Shown here: positions 41,344 through 53,856 of the stretch, piece by piece
How the letters are laid out: the number at the start of each line of letters is the position of its first letter
Numbering within the stretch: the stretch's first letter is position 1
Notes under the pieces: generated by a model
Seen by the model: the letters and a program-made list of their open reading frames with translations, nothing else
Database searches by the model: none
Told to the model about the DNA's origin: nothing
DNA from: Amycolatopsis sp. MtRt-6
GTDB taxonomy: Bacteria; Actinomycetota; Actinomycetes; Mycobacteriales; Pseudonocardiaceae
NCBI RefSeq assembly: GCF_017308975.1
Contig: NZ_JADWPD010000027.1
Span: 62,001 to 126,000, forward strand
Length of the DNA: 64,000 nt
Direction: 5' to 3'
Program-made: the position numbers and the translations under genes

Positions 41344-42059
41344 AGACCGTCCTCATCACCGGAGCCAGCAGCGGCATCGGCCGCGCCACCGCGCTGCGCC
41401 TGGCCCGCGAAGGCCACCACGTCGTGCTCGGCGCCCGCCGCGAAGACCGGCTGGCCGCGCTGGCCAAGGAAATCCACGACACCGGCGGCACCGCGGACGT
41501 GCACCGCCTCGACGTCACCGACCGCGCGGACGTCGCCGCGTTCGCCGGCGCCGCCGCCCGGGCGCACGGACGGATCGACGCCTTCGTCGCCAACGCCGGC
41601 GTGATGCCGTTGTCGCGCCTGGACTCCCTGCACGTCGACGAGTGGGACCGGATGATCGACGTGAACCTCCGCGGCCTGCTGCACGGGATCGCGGCGGTCC
41701 TGCCGCACTTCCGGCGCGCACGCGGCGGGCACTTCGTGACGATCGCCTCCACCGGCGCGCACGAGGTCGTGCCGACAGCCGCGGTCTACTGCGGCACCAA
41801 GTACGCGGCCCGGGCGATCACCGAAGGCCTGCGCCTGGAGGCCGGCCCGGGTATCCGCGTGACGACCGTCTCCCCCGGCGTCACCGAGTCCGAACTCGCG
41901 GACACGATCACCGAACCGGGTGCTCGGGAGGCGATGCGCGCCTACCGCGCGGTGACCCTCCCGGCGGACGCCATCGCCGGGGCCGTGTCCTACGCGATCG
42001 GGCAGCCGGAGGACGTCGACGTCAACGAGATCATCGTGCGGCCGACCGCCCAGCGGTAG
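41340..42059 (+). CDS. Short-chain dehydrogenase/reductase (2)
   Basis: 239 residues from a GTG overlapping the first SDR stop. Complete classical SDR: T-G-A-S-S-G-I-G-R, N-A-G-V, Ser in I-A-S-T-G-A and Y-C-G-T-K-Y-A. NADP preference is suggested by the Arg pair after strand 2 (G-A-R-R-E-D-R). The tandem pair under an MmyB-type regulator is a frequent arrangement for inducible detoxification in this group, but no substrate is known. Confidence 0.93.
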   Translation: MKTVLITGASSGIGRATALRLAREGHHVVLGARREDRLAALAKEIHDTGGTADVHRLDVTDRADVAAFAGAAARAHGRIDAFVANAGVMPLSRLDSLHVDEWDRMIDVNLRGLLHGIAAVLPHFRRARGGHFVTIASTGAHEVVPTAAVYCGTKYAARAITEGLRLEAGPGIRVTTVSPGVTESELADTITEPGAREAMRAYRAVTLPADAIAGAVSYAIGQPEDVDVNEIIVRPTAQR

Positions 42060-42071
42060 GCCGTGCGGGGC

Positions 42072-42941
42072 TCAGCGCTCCAGCTCGGCGATGACCCGCG
42101 GGATCTCCGCCACCAGCTCACGGGCCAGCAGGCCGGTGCTGCCGGTGTCCGGGATCAGCCGCTGGCCGGCCACCGCGTGGACGTGCGTGGCCCAGCAGGC
42201 CGCCTGGCCGGCCGTTGCCCCTCGGGCCAGGAAACCGCCGGTCAGCCCCGCCAGGACGTCGCCGCTGCCGGACGTCGCCAGGCCGACGTGGCCGCTGCCG
42301 TCGCGCCACGTCCGGCCCTCCGGCGCGGCGACCACGCCCATCAGCAGCACCACGCCGCCGTAGCGGCCGGCGATGCGCACCGCCGTCTCCAGGTCGTCGA
42401 CGTCCTTCTCCTCGCAGCCGTCGAGGAACGCGGCTTCGACCCGGTTCGGCGTCAGGAGGAGCCGGCCGGCCAGGGGTTCCGCGAGCGCCGGGGCGCGGCT
42501 CAGCGCGCCGAGCGCGAACGCGTCGAGCACCACCCGCGCGTCCGGGGCGATCGCCGGCACCAGGCGCCGCAGGAGGTCTTCGGTCTCCGGCGCGCCGGTC
42601 AGGCCGGGACCGACCACGACCGTGCCGGCGCCGGGCAGGACCTCGGCCAGCCGGTCGACGGCGTCGGCCGCGATCGCGCCGGTCTTCGTCTCCGGCAGCC
42701 CGAACACCGACGACTCGGGGACCGAGACGCCGAGTGCCGTCGCGTGCCGTTCGGCGACCGCCACCTGCAGCGTGCCCGCCCCGGCGCGCAGGGCGGCGGT
42801 GCCGGACAGCGCCGGTGCGCCCGGCACCGTCCGGGCGCCGCCGACGACGAGCACCGTGCCGCGGTCGTCCGCGCCGATCCGCCAGTCCCGCAGCAGGGCC
42901 GGGCTGATCGGCGCCGGGTCAGGTGAGCTGCTGTGCGGCAT
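42072..42941 (-). CDS. nnrD: ADP-dependent NAD(P)HX dehydratase
   Basis: 289 residues. Conserved blocks of the carbohydrate-kinase-like NnrD fold are visible: V-L-V-V-G-G-A, T-P-N-R-V-E-A-A-F-L and S-G-S-G-D-V-L-A-G-L-T-G-G. It repairs hydrated NADH/NADPH using ADP. The epimerase half (NnrE), which is fused in many bacteria, is absent here. It overlaps the histidine phosphatase gene upstream by 23 bp. Confidence 0.88.
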   Translation of the reverse strand: MPHSSSPDPAPISPALLRDWRIGADDRGTVLVVGGARTVPGAPALSGTAALRAGAGTLQVAVAERHATALGVSVPESSVFGLPETKTGAIAADAVDRLAEVLPGAGTVVVGPGLTGAPETEDLLRRLVPAIAPDARVVLDAFALGALSRAPALAEPLAGRLLLTPNRVEAAFLDGCEEKDVDDLETAVRIAGRYGGVVLLMGVVAAPEGRTWRDGSGHVGLATSGSGDVLAGLTGGFLARGATAGQAACWATHVHAVAGQRLIPDTGSTGLLARELVAEIPRVIAELER

Positions 42942-43638
42942 CGTCGTCCGCCGTCGGCGGGGTGTCGGTGGCGTGCAGGTGGCCGACCTCCTGGGCCAGC
43001 ACCATCGTGAACCCGCCGTCGGAGTCGCGCTCCCAGGCCGTCACCGAGCCGTTCGGGACCTCGGTGGCGCCGGCCGCGCGCAGCAGATCGGGTTCGGGCA
43101 GTCCTTCGAGCAGGTAGCGCAGGCCGAACACGGTCATCTCGTGCGCCGCCAGCAGCACCCGCTGCCCGGCGTGCTCCACGCTCAGCTCGGCGAGCAGGGA
43201 CCGCAGCCGCAGCACGACGTCCGCCCAGGACTCCCCGCCCGGCGGCCGGTAGTAGAACTTGCCCAGCCGCCGCTTGCGCCGCAGCTCGTCGGGCCACCGC
43301 TCGCGGACGCCGTGCGAGGTCAGCAGGTCCAGGACACCGAGCTCGCGGTCGCGCAGCCGCTCGTCCGGGATGACCGGCACGCCGTCGGGCGCCGCCAGCC
43401 GGGCGGTGTCCCAGGCGCGGCGGTAGGTGGAGGTGACGACGACGTCCGGGGGCGCCTCGGCGAGGAACTTCCCCGCCGCCGCAGCCTGTTCGCGCCCCAG
43501 GTCCGTCAGCGGCACGTCGGCGTCGCGCTCGGCGATGTCGATCACGTCCGCGCCTGCCGACTCCGCTTCCTCCCTGGCCACGTTCCCGGTGCTCTGGCCG
43601 TGCCGCAGCACTCCCACCCAGTCCAAGTCGACGTTCAC
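42919..43638 (-). CDS. Histidine phosphatase-family protein
   Basis: 239 residues. The catalytic motif R12-H13-G14 in V-L-R-H-G-Q-S-T and the second His in L-L-A-A-H-E-M-T-V-F-G mark the phosphoglycerate-mutase-like branch 1 family. The spacing of the other residues does not resolve whether it is a mutase or a broad phosphatase; the latter is more common for stand-alone copies. Co-oriented and overlapping with nnrD. Confidence 0.9.
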   Translation of the reverse strand: MNVDLDWVGVLRHGQSTGNVAREEAESAGADVIDIAERDADVPLTDLGREQAAAAGKFLAEAPPDVVVTSTYRRAWDTARLAAPDGVPVIPDERLRDRELGVLDLLTSHGVRERWPDELRRKRRLGKFYYRPPGGESWADVVLRLRSLLAELSVEHAGQRVLLAAHEMTVFGLRYLLEGLPEPDLLRAAGATEVPNGSVTAWERDSDGGFTMVLAQEVGHLHATDTPPTADDDAAQQLT

Positions 43639-43720
43639 GCCGCTCTGGTTACCCCGCGGGACCCGCCGTCGAAACCCGGGATGGTTAGGGCCGCAAAGGG
43701 GTTGCGGCTAGGGTCGTCGC

Positions 43721-44941
43721 ATGTCGCGAAGTCTCGACGCCCACGACCGGCTGCAGCAGCTGGAGGCGATCCTCGGTGCCCCGGCCGCGCACCTCGGGCT
43801 GGCCGAGATGCTCGCCGAAACCCTCCAGCGCCTGCGCGAGGTCATGGCGGTCGACACCGCCACCGTGCTGCGGTACCAGCACAGCGGCCGCCAGCTGGCC
43901 GCCTTCGCGGCGGCGGGTATCGAAGAGGAGGTCCACCAGGGCGTACGGGTGCCGGTGGGCAGCGGGTTCGCCGGCCGGGTCGCGCTCGAGCGGGCCCCCG
44001 TCATCATCGACCACGTCGACGACACCACCGTCGTGAACTCCCTGCTGTGGGAACGCGGTCTGCACTCGATGCTCGGCGTGCCCATGATCGCCGGGACCGA
44101 GCTCGTCGGCGTGCTGCACATCGGTTCCGTGGCGCCCCGGGAGTTCGGCGAGGCCGAAGTGGCCACCATGCAGCTGGTCGCCGACCGCCTCGCGCTGGCG
44201 GTCCAGATGGAGGCGCTGGAGGAGAACCGCACCGCCACCATGGCGCTGCAGCGCAGCCTGCTGCCCAGCAGCCTGCCCGACGTCCCCGGCCTGGCCTTCG
44301 GCGCCCGGTACGTGCCCGGTGCCGAAACCGGGCTCGGCGGGGACTGGTACGACCTGTTCTCCCTGCCGGGTGACCGGCTCGGCATCGTGATGGGCGACGT
44401 CTCCGGCCACGGCCTCGACGCGGCCGTGATCATGGGACGGCTGCGCAGTGCCCTGCGGGCCTACGCCCTCGACTGCGAGAGCCCCGCCGAAGTGCTCGCC
44501 AAGCTCGACCGCAAGGCCAACCACTTCGAGCACGGGGCGATGGCCACGGTGGCCTACGGGATCATCGGTCCCGACCGCGAGGCACTGACGCTGTCGCTGG
44601 CCGGGCACCTGCCCCCGGTGCTCGCCCGGCCCGGCGAGGCGGGCCAGCTGGTGGACGCGCCCCCGGATCCCCCGATCGGGTTGACCATCGGCGTGCCGGA
44701 ACGCCGGACGACGGTGGTCGGCCTGCCGGAAGACGCCGTGCTGGTGTTCTACACCGACGGACTGGTCGAGCGCCGGGACCGGCCGGTGGACGTCGGCATG
44801 CGGCAGCTGGCGGCGGCCACCCGCGCCGGGGACCCCGAGCGGGTCTGCGCGCAGGTCATGGCCGCGATGATCGGCAACCGGGCGGCCCAGGACGACGTCG
44901 CCGTGCTGGCCATCCGGCGCCGTGCCGTCCCGGCCGGCTGA
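43721..44941 (+). CDS. GAF-PP2C (RsbU-type) phosphatase
   Basis: 406 residues: a GAF domain (about 25-165) and a SpoIIE/PP2C domain (about 185-400) with the metal-binding aspartates in G-G-D-W-Y-D-L, G-D-V-S-G-H-G-L-D, Y-T-D-G-L-V-E and Q-D-D-V-A-V. It would dephosphorylate a STAS anti-anti-sigma protein in response to a GAF-bound signal. TAGGGT lies 6 bases before the ATG (leaderless). It is the first member of the partner-switching cluster, with a STAS gene convergent downstream. Confidence 0.95.
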   Translation: MSRSLDAHDRLQQLEAILGAPAAHLGLAEMLAETLQRLREVMAVDTATVLRYQHSGRQLAAFAAAGIEEEVHQGVRVPVGSGFAGRVALERAPVIIDHVDDTTVVNSLLWERGLHSMLGVPMIAGTELVGVLHIGSVAPREFGEAEVATMQLVADRLALAVQMEALEENRTATMALQRSLLPSSLPDVPGLAFGARYVPGAETGLGGDWYDLFSLPGDRLGIVMGDVSGHGLDAAVIMGRLRSALRAYALDCESPAEVLAKLDRKANHFEHGAMATVAYGIIGPDREALTLSLAGHLPPVLARPGEAGQLVDAPPDPPIGLTIGVPERRTTVVGLPEDAVLVFYTDGLVERRDRPVDVGMRQLAAATRAGDPERVCAQVMAAMIGNRAAQDDVAVLAIRRRAVPAG

Positions 44942-44963
44942 AACGCGGCCGGGACGATCCGGG

Positions 44964-45347
44964 TCAGGACCCGGTCAGCGCCGCTTCCCTCGTCGGGAAG
45001 AGCGAAAGGCTCTCCTCGAGGCCGGTCAGCTGGATCGGGCGCAGGGTGGCCCGCCCGGACGCGACGATCCGGACCGCGGTGCCGGTGCCGGCGTTGCGGT
45101 GGATCGTCAGCAACGCGGTCAGGCCGGGCGAGGCGAGGAACTCGACCCGGCTCAGGTCGACCACCAGCACCGGCGGCTGCTCCGCCAGTGCTTCGTCCGC
45201 GGCCTGCACGAGCGCCGGCGCGGTGGTCGTGTCCACGTCCCCGGCGACCTCGACGACGATCGCTTCCTCCTGCTCCGTCCGGGCGATCCGGAACTCCCCG
45301 AACGGCACAGCGGTGGCCGAGCTTTCGAAGTGGGTGGGCTCGGTCAT
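44964..45347 (-). CDS. STAS-domain anti-anti-sigma factor (RsbV-like) 1
   Basis: 127 residues, ATG with AGGAGA before it. A STAS domain covers the whole length. The phospho-acceptor region reads F-L-A-S-P-G-L-T: the Ser is kept but the Asp that normally precedes it is Ala, a substitution shared with the next STAS gene and not with the third. Expected partner of the RsbW-like kinases nearby. Confidence 0.9.
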   Translation of the reverse strand: MTEPTHFESSATAVPFGEFRIARTEQEEAIVVEVAGDVDTTTAPALVQAADEALAEQPPVLVVDLSRVEFLASPGLTALLTIHRNAGTGTAVRIVASGRATLRPIQLTGLEESLSLFPTREAALTGS

Positions 45348-45516
45348 GACGATTTCTCCTCGCCTTCGGCAAGCGCCACCGGGCATCCGGTGGGCGTGCG
45401 TGATCACGAAGGCTGTCTGCTCAACCGCTGTCAATCATGCCTGTCCCGGCGACACGCCGCCGTGTCAGCACCCCGTCCGCTTCCCGCCGCGCCCGCGAGC
45501 AGGCAGGATGGGCGCC

Positions 45517-45900
45517 ATGGGTGAACGGGACGTGACGGGGGACTCACTCGAAGACGCCGCCAGTTCCGCCGGATCGGTGGCGTTGGAGAGCCGGGACGGC
45601 GCCGCGGTGCTGCGCGTCGACGGTGCCCTCGACCTCGCGCTCGCCCCGAAACTGCGCCGGTTGGCCGAACGGGCGGCGCGGCTGCGGCCGGCGCTGCTCG
45701 TCATCGACCTCACCGGCGTCACCTTCCTGGCCTCGGCGGGCATGGCCGAGCTCGTCCGGGCGCACCGCGGGCCTGCCGCCTCGGTGCCGCTGCGCGTGGT
45801 GGCCACCGGCCGGATCACCCTGCGGCCCCTGGAGCTGACCCGGCTGGTCGACGAACTCGCCATCTACCCGTCGCTGTCCGAAGCACTGGCTCCCCGATGA
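45517..45900 (+). CDS. STAS-domain anti-anti-sigma factor (RsbV-like) 2
   Basis: 127 residues, taken from the ATG at 45517, 7 bases after CAGGAT (leaderless; an ATG at 45508 would overlap that box). STAS domain with F-L-A-S-A-G-M at the phosphorylation site, again lacking the usual Asp. Its stop overlaps the start of the GAF-PP2C gene (ATGA), and the RsbW-like gene follows, giving an RsbV-RsbU-RsbW operon. Confidence 0.9.
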   Translation: MGERDVTGDSLEDAASSAGSVALESRDGAAVLRVDGALDLALAPKLRRLAERAARLRPALLVIDLTGVTFLASAGMAELVRAHRGPAASVPLRVVATGRITLRPLELTRLVDELAIYPSLSEALAPR

Positions 45901-47480
45901 CGTCCCCGCCGGAGTTCGACGCCGTCCTCGCCGCCGTGCGCGGCACTTTCGTCGACGGCACCGGGGTTCCGGCGGCCACCGAGGTCCGCCCGCTCGGCCC
46001 GGCCGAGGTGCGGGCGACGCTCGGCGACCACGTCGCGCTCGCGGTCACCGACCCCGCGGTCCTCGCCGAACTGGTGCCCGGCAAGAAGATCACCCGCGCG
46101 ATCGCCGTGGCGGCCGACGGCGGCGAGCGCGGCGCATTGGTCTATACCACCGACGAAGCCGGGCCGCTGCCCGTGGACGTCGCCGCCGCCATCGACGCCG
46201 CCACCACCGGCCTGGCCGCCACCGTCCGGCGGCTGCGCGGCGAAGCCGCGGTCCTCGACGCGCTGCACTCCACCGGTCGCGAACTCACCGCGCAGCTCGA
46301 CATCGACCGGATCGTGCAGGACGCGACCGACGCGGCCACGGAAGCGACCGGCGCCGGCTTCGGCGCGTTCTTCTACAACCTCGTCGACGAGTTCGGCGAG
46401 TCGTACACGCTGTACACGATCTCGGGTGTGCCGCGGGAGGCGTTCGCCGGCTTCCCGATGCCGCGCAACACCGCGGTGTTCGCGCCGACCTTCGACGGCA
46501 CCGGGACCGTGCGCAGCCCCGACATCACCCGCGACCCGCGGTTCGGGAAGAACGCGCCGCACCACGGGATGCCGGCCGGGCACCTGCCCGTGTGCAGCTA
46601 CCTCGCCGTCCCGGTGATCAGCCCGATCTCCGGCGAGGTGCTGGGCGGGTTCTTCTTCGGCCACCCCGAGCCGGACCGGTTCACCGCGCGGCACGAGTAC
46701 CTGGCCGAGGGCATCGCCGCCTACTCGGCCATCGCGCTGGACAACGCCAGGCTCTACGAACGCGAACGCACCCTCGCTTCGGAGCTGTCCCGCAGCATGC
46801 TGCCGGTCGCCCCGCCCACCCCGGGCCTCGCCGTGTTCACCCGGTACCTGCCCGCGGCCACCGGGAGCAAGGTCGGCGGCGACTGGTTCGACGTCATCCG
46901 GCTGCCGTCGGGCGCCACCGCGTTCGTCATCGGGGACGTCGTCGGCCACGGCGTCACCGCCGCGACGGTGATGGGCCAGGTCCGGACGGCCATCCGCAGC
47001 TACGCCCTGCTGGAGCTGCCGCCGTCGGAAGTCCTGCGCAACGTCTCCGAACTGGCCGTCGGGCTGTTCGGCGAGAGCTTCGTGACGTGCTTCTACGCGG
47101 TCCACCGGCCGTCCGACGGCTCGCTCGCCTACGCGAACGCCGGCCACCTGCCGGCGATCCTGGTCCGCCCGGGCGAACCACCCGAGCAGATCGGCGAGGC
47201 GCTCGCGCAGCCGCTGGGCATCGGCTCGGTCTTCCCGCAGCGCACCGCGGGCTTCCCGGTCGGCGCGGACCTGGTGCTCTACACCGACGGGCTCGTCGAA
47301 AGCCGCACCCGCGACCTCACCCTGGGCATCGAATGGCTGCTGGCGGGTATCCCGGGGCTGCTGACCGCGGCCGACCTCGAAACGGCGTGGGACAAGCTCG
47401 TCGACGAACTGACGCGCGGACGGCACGACGACGACATCGCCGTGATCCACGTGCGCCACCGCGGAGAGGACGCCCCATGA
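45897..47480 (+). CDS. GAF-PP2C (RsbU-type) phosphatase 2
   Basis: 527 residues: an N-terminal region of unknown fold (1-115), a GAF domain (about 120-285) and a SpoIIE-type PP2C domain (about 310-525; G-G-D-W-F-D-V, G-D-V-V-G-H-G-V, Y-T-D-G-L-V-E, D-D-D-I-A-V). Overlaps both neighbours by 4 bp (STAS upstream, RsbW-like downstream), so it likely acts on that STAS protein. Confidence 0.95.
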   Translation: MTSPPEFDAVLAAVRGTFVDGTGVPAATEVRPLGPAEVRATLGDHVALAVTDPAVLAELVPGKKITRAIAVAADGGERGALVYTTDEAGPLPVDVAAAIDAATTGLAATVRRLRGEAAVLDALHSTGRELTAQLDIDRIVQDATDAATEATGAGFGAFFYNLVDEFGESYTLYTISGVPREAFAGFPMPRNTAVFAPTFDGTGTVRSPDITRDPRFGKNAPHHGMPAGHLPVCSYLAVPVISPISGEVLGGFFFGHPEPDRFTARHEYLAEGIAAYSAIALDNARLYERERTLASELSRSMLPVAPPTPGLAVFTRYLPAATGSKVGGDWFDVIRLPSGATAFVIGDVVGHGVTAATVMGQVRTAIRSYALLELPPSEVLRNVSELAVGLFGESFVTCFYAVHRPSDGSLAYANAGHLPAILVRPGEPPEQIGEALAQPLGIGSVFPQRTAGFPVGADLVLYTDGLVESRTRDLTLGIEWLLAGIPGLLTAADLETAWDKLVDELTRGRHDDDIAVIHVRHRGEDAP

Positions 47481-47893
47481 CGGACCCGCTCCCGCCCGGC
47501 GCGCCCGCTCCCCCGGCCTCGTTCCACCGGCGCACGGCCGCGGAGGCCGGCCGGCTGCCGGAACTGCGGGAAGCACTGGCGCGCTGGCTGACCACACTGC
47601 CCCTGAGCCTCGAGCGGCGGGAGGACATCGTCCTCGCGGGCTACGAGGCGATGGCCAACTCGGCCGAGCACGCCTACCCCGGCGGGGCGGCGGGCCCGGT
47701 CGACGTCCGGGCCGAAGCGCTGCCCGGACGGCTGATCGTGACCGTCACCGACTACGGCACCTGGCGGCCACCGGCCGCTTCGAACGGGCTGCGGGGCCGC
47801 GGCCTGCTGCTCATCGACACCCTCGCCGACCACTGCGCGCAGGTGCACCGCGACGACGGCACCACGGTCACCATGACCTGGCTGACCGGCTGA
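47477..47893 (+). CDS. RsbW-like serine kinase / anti-sigma factor
   Basis: 138 residues. HATPase_c_2 fold with N-box E-A-M-A-N-S-A-E-H-A-Y, G1-like T-D-Y-G-T-W (weaker than usual) and G-R-G-L-L-L-I-D. It closes the STAS/PP2C/kinase operon, ATGA overlap upstream. The G1 box lacks the D-x-G-x-G glycines, so ATP binding may be modified. Confidence 0.9.
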   Translation: MTDPLPPGAPAPPASFHRRTAAEAGRLPELREALARWLTTLPLSLERREDIVLAGYEAMANSAEHAYPGGAAGPVDVRAEALPGRLIVTVTDYGTWRPPAASNGLRGRGLLLIDTLADHCAQVHRDDGTTVTMTWLTG

Positions 47894-47979
47894 CTCACCC
47901 GGACGCGGCGGTTCGCACGCCCGGCGACCAGGCCGCCGGGCGAGTAGGCTCTGCCGGGGCCGCGTGAACCTGGAGTGTG

Positions 47980-52046
<4,067 letters not shown>

Positions 52047-52050
<4 letters not shown>

Positions 52051-52349
52051 CGACGGCACTCACGCTGGTCAGCGGCCCGGGCGACGATGGCGACCGGGTC
52101 CTGACCGTCACGGGTGAGATCGACATGAGCAACGCCGCGGACTTCGGTGCGGCGCTGGACCGCGAGCTGGCGGCGGGCACCGCCGTCACCGTGGACCTCA
52201 CCGGGGTCGCCTACCTCGACAGCGCCGGCGTCGCGGTGCTGTTCGACCGGGCGGGCGAGCACGACCTGCGGCTGGTCGCGCCGCGGCTGCTCGACCGCGT
52301 CCTGCGGGTCTCCGGGCTCACCCAGGTCACGAAGGTCGTGATCCGCTGA
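52047..52349 (+). CDS. STAS-domain anti-anti-sigma factor (RsbV-like) 3
   Basis: 100 residues from a GTG overlapping the giant gene (GTGA). STAS domain with the canonical Y-L-D-S-A-G-V phosphorylation site, unlike the other two STAS genes here. Coupling to the giant kinase/phosphatase makes it the likely target of both its RsbW-like and PP2C modules. Confidence 0.92.
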
Positions 52350-52401
52350 ACGGTTGACCCGGGGTACACCGGGTAAGCGGGCCGCAGCGACGGTGCGTCG
52401 G

Positions 52402-52450
52402 GTGGGTTGTGCTGCCGGCCGTCGCCAGGTGGCGCCGGCGCGCAACCCAC
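52402..52450. repeat. Long hairpin after the third STAS gene
   Basis: Outer arms GTGGGTTGTGC and GCGCAACCCAC pair over 11 bp (one G-T), with inner stems GCCGG/CCGGC and CGCC/GGCG around an AGGT loop. There is no T tract. It could be a terminator of the giant-gene operon or a leader structure for the GAF-ANTAR gene 140 bp downstream. Confidence 0.55.
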
Positions 52451-52589
52451 GACGTTCAACAGCGAGCGCCGGGCCGGAGCCACCGCTTTCCCGGTGTCCG
52501 GGTGTTGCGGACGCGAGTAGGGTTTTGCCGTTCCGTTGAAGCAGCAGCGGTTCGGCACGAGCCGCAGCGTCCGGGACGGAGATGACCGA

Positions 52590-53321
52590 GTGACCGGTGA
52601 GCCGATCCTGCCCGAGCACCTCGACGAGCTGACCGCCGCGATGGCGGACCTCACGGGCGCCCTGGAAACCGAACCAGCCGAAGCGGAGATCCTCGACGCC
52701 GTGTGCGCCGAAGCCGTCCGGGCCGTGCCCGGCGCCGACATGGCGAGCATCACGGCGATCCGCGAAGGGGAACCGACGACGGCTGCCTGCACGGACGAGC
52801 GGGCGGTCGAGATCGACCGGGCCCAGTACGCCGCGGGCGCGGGCCCCTGCCTGCAGGCCGCGGAGACCGGTGAGATCGTCCGGGTTCCGCTCGCCACGGC
52901 CGGGGCGGCGTGGCCCGAGTTCACCGCACGCGCCAAGGAACTCGGCGTCGGCAGCTACCTGGCCGCGCCGCTGCGCGTCGACGACCGCCTGTCCGGCGCC
53001 CTGAACCTCTTCGGCTACGGCGACCACGGCTTCGCGGAAACCGATTCGCAGCTGTTGAAGCTGTACACGACGGTCGTCTCGTTCGGGCTGCGCACCACCC
53101 GGCGCTACCACCAGGCCCGGCAGCGGACCGTCGAGCTCGAAGCGGCGATGCGCTCGCGGGCGGTGATCGAGCAGGCCAAGGGCATCCTGATGGCGGTGCA
53201 CCGGATCAGCGCCGACGACGCCATCAAGCTGCTCGTCACCGAGTCCCAGCGGACCAACGTGAAGCTGCGGGACGTCGCCGCCCGGTTCGTCGAAGACCTG
53301 TCCTCGGCCGGAACCCGCTGA
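52590..53321 (+). CDS. GAF-ANTAR RNA-binding regulator
   Basis: 243 residues, GTG preceded at 8 bases by GGAG; an in-frame TTG at 52536 is less likely. A GAF domain (about 20-165) and a C-terminal ANTAR domain (about 175-230, with A-K-G-I-L-M-A-V-H-R-I-S-A-D-D-A). ANTAR proteins act as anti-terminators that bind double hairpins in mRNA leaders. The target here is unknown; the hairpin just upstream has a tetraloop rather than the usual six-base loops. Its place in the partner-switching cluster suggests a second output layer. Confidence 0.93.
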   Translation: MTGEPILPEHLDELTAAMADLTGALETEPAEAEILDAVCAEAVRAVPGADMASITAIREGEPTTAACTDERAVEIDRAQYAAGAGPCLQAAETGEIVRVPLATAGAAWPEFTARAKELGVGSYLAAPLRVDDRLSGALNLFGYGDHGFAETDSQLLKLYTTVVSFGLRTTRRYHQARQRTVELEAAMRSRAVIEQAKGILMAVHRISADDAIKLLVTESQRTNVKLRDVAARFVEDLSSAGTR

Positions 53322-53322
53322 A

Positions 53323-53733
53323 TCAGGCGGTGTGGCGGGCCGGGAACGGCCAGGTGAGCGTGATGACCGTGCCGCCGTCGGTCGAGCGGAGGTCCAGCCC
53401 GTCGACCAGGGCCTGGATCAGGCGCAGCCCGCGGCCGCCGTCGGCGCGCTCGGCCAGTGTCGCCCAGCGGCCCTGGTCGGCGACCGTGACGATCAGCACG
53501 TCCTGGTCGATCCGGGCGCGGACGTCGATCAGCCCCGGCCGGCCGTGGTAGGCGTGGTCGAGCACGTTGGCCATCGCTTCCCAGCAGGCCAGCACGACGT
53601 CGTCGGCCTGCCGCCCGACCTCGTCACCGGCGCGCCGCCGCAACCAGGACACCAGGTGCCGGCGCAGGCTCGGCAGCGTCCGTGGCGAAATCGTGCCGCG
53701 GTACCGCCATCCGTCCGATCCCAGCTCTTCCAC
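53323..53733 (-). CDS. RsbW-like serine kinase / anti-sigma factor 2
   Basis: 136 residues from the GTG at 53733, 6 bases after GAGGAG (a GTG at 53739 overlaps that site). HATPase_c_2 domain with N-box E-A-M-A-N-V-L-D-H-A-Y, G1-like A-D-Q-G-R-W and G-G-R-G-L-R-L-I. It converges on the GAF-ANTAR gene and ends the partner-switching cluster; no sigma-factor gene is in the window. Confidence 0.92.
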   Translation of the reverse strand: MEELGSDGWRYRGTISPRTLPSLRRHLVSWLRRRAGDEVGRQADDVVLACWEAMANVLDHAYHGRPGLIDVRARIDQDVLIVTVADQGRWATLAERADGGRGLRLIQALVDGLDLRSTDGGTVITLTWPFPARHTA

Positions 53734-53856
53734 GTTCACCTCCTCGGGGGACACCAGGTTTGCTACCCACGGGTTCGGATTCTCAATCACCGGTAATGAG
53801 TTCTCTGGCGCCGTTCGGACCTGGTGCGCCCCGGGCGGGCGTGATCGGATGGGCGG

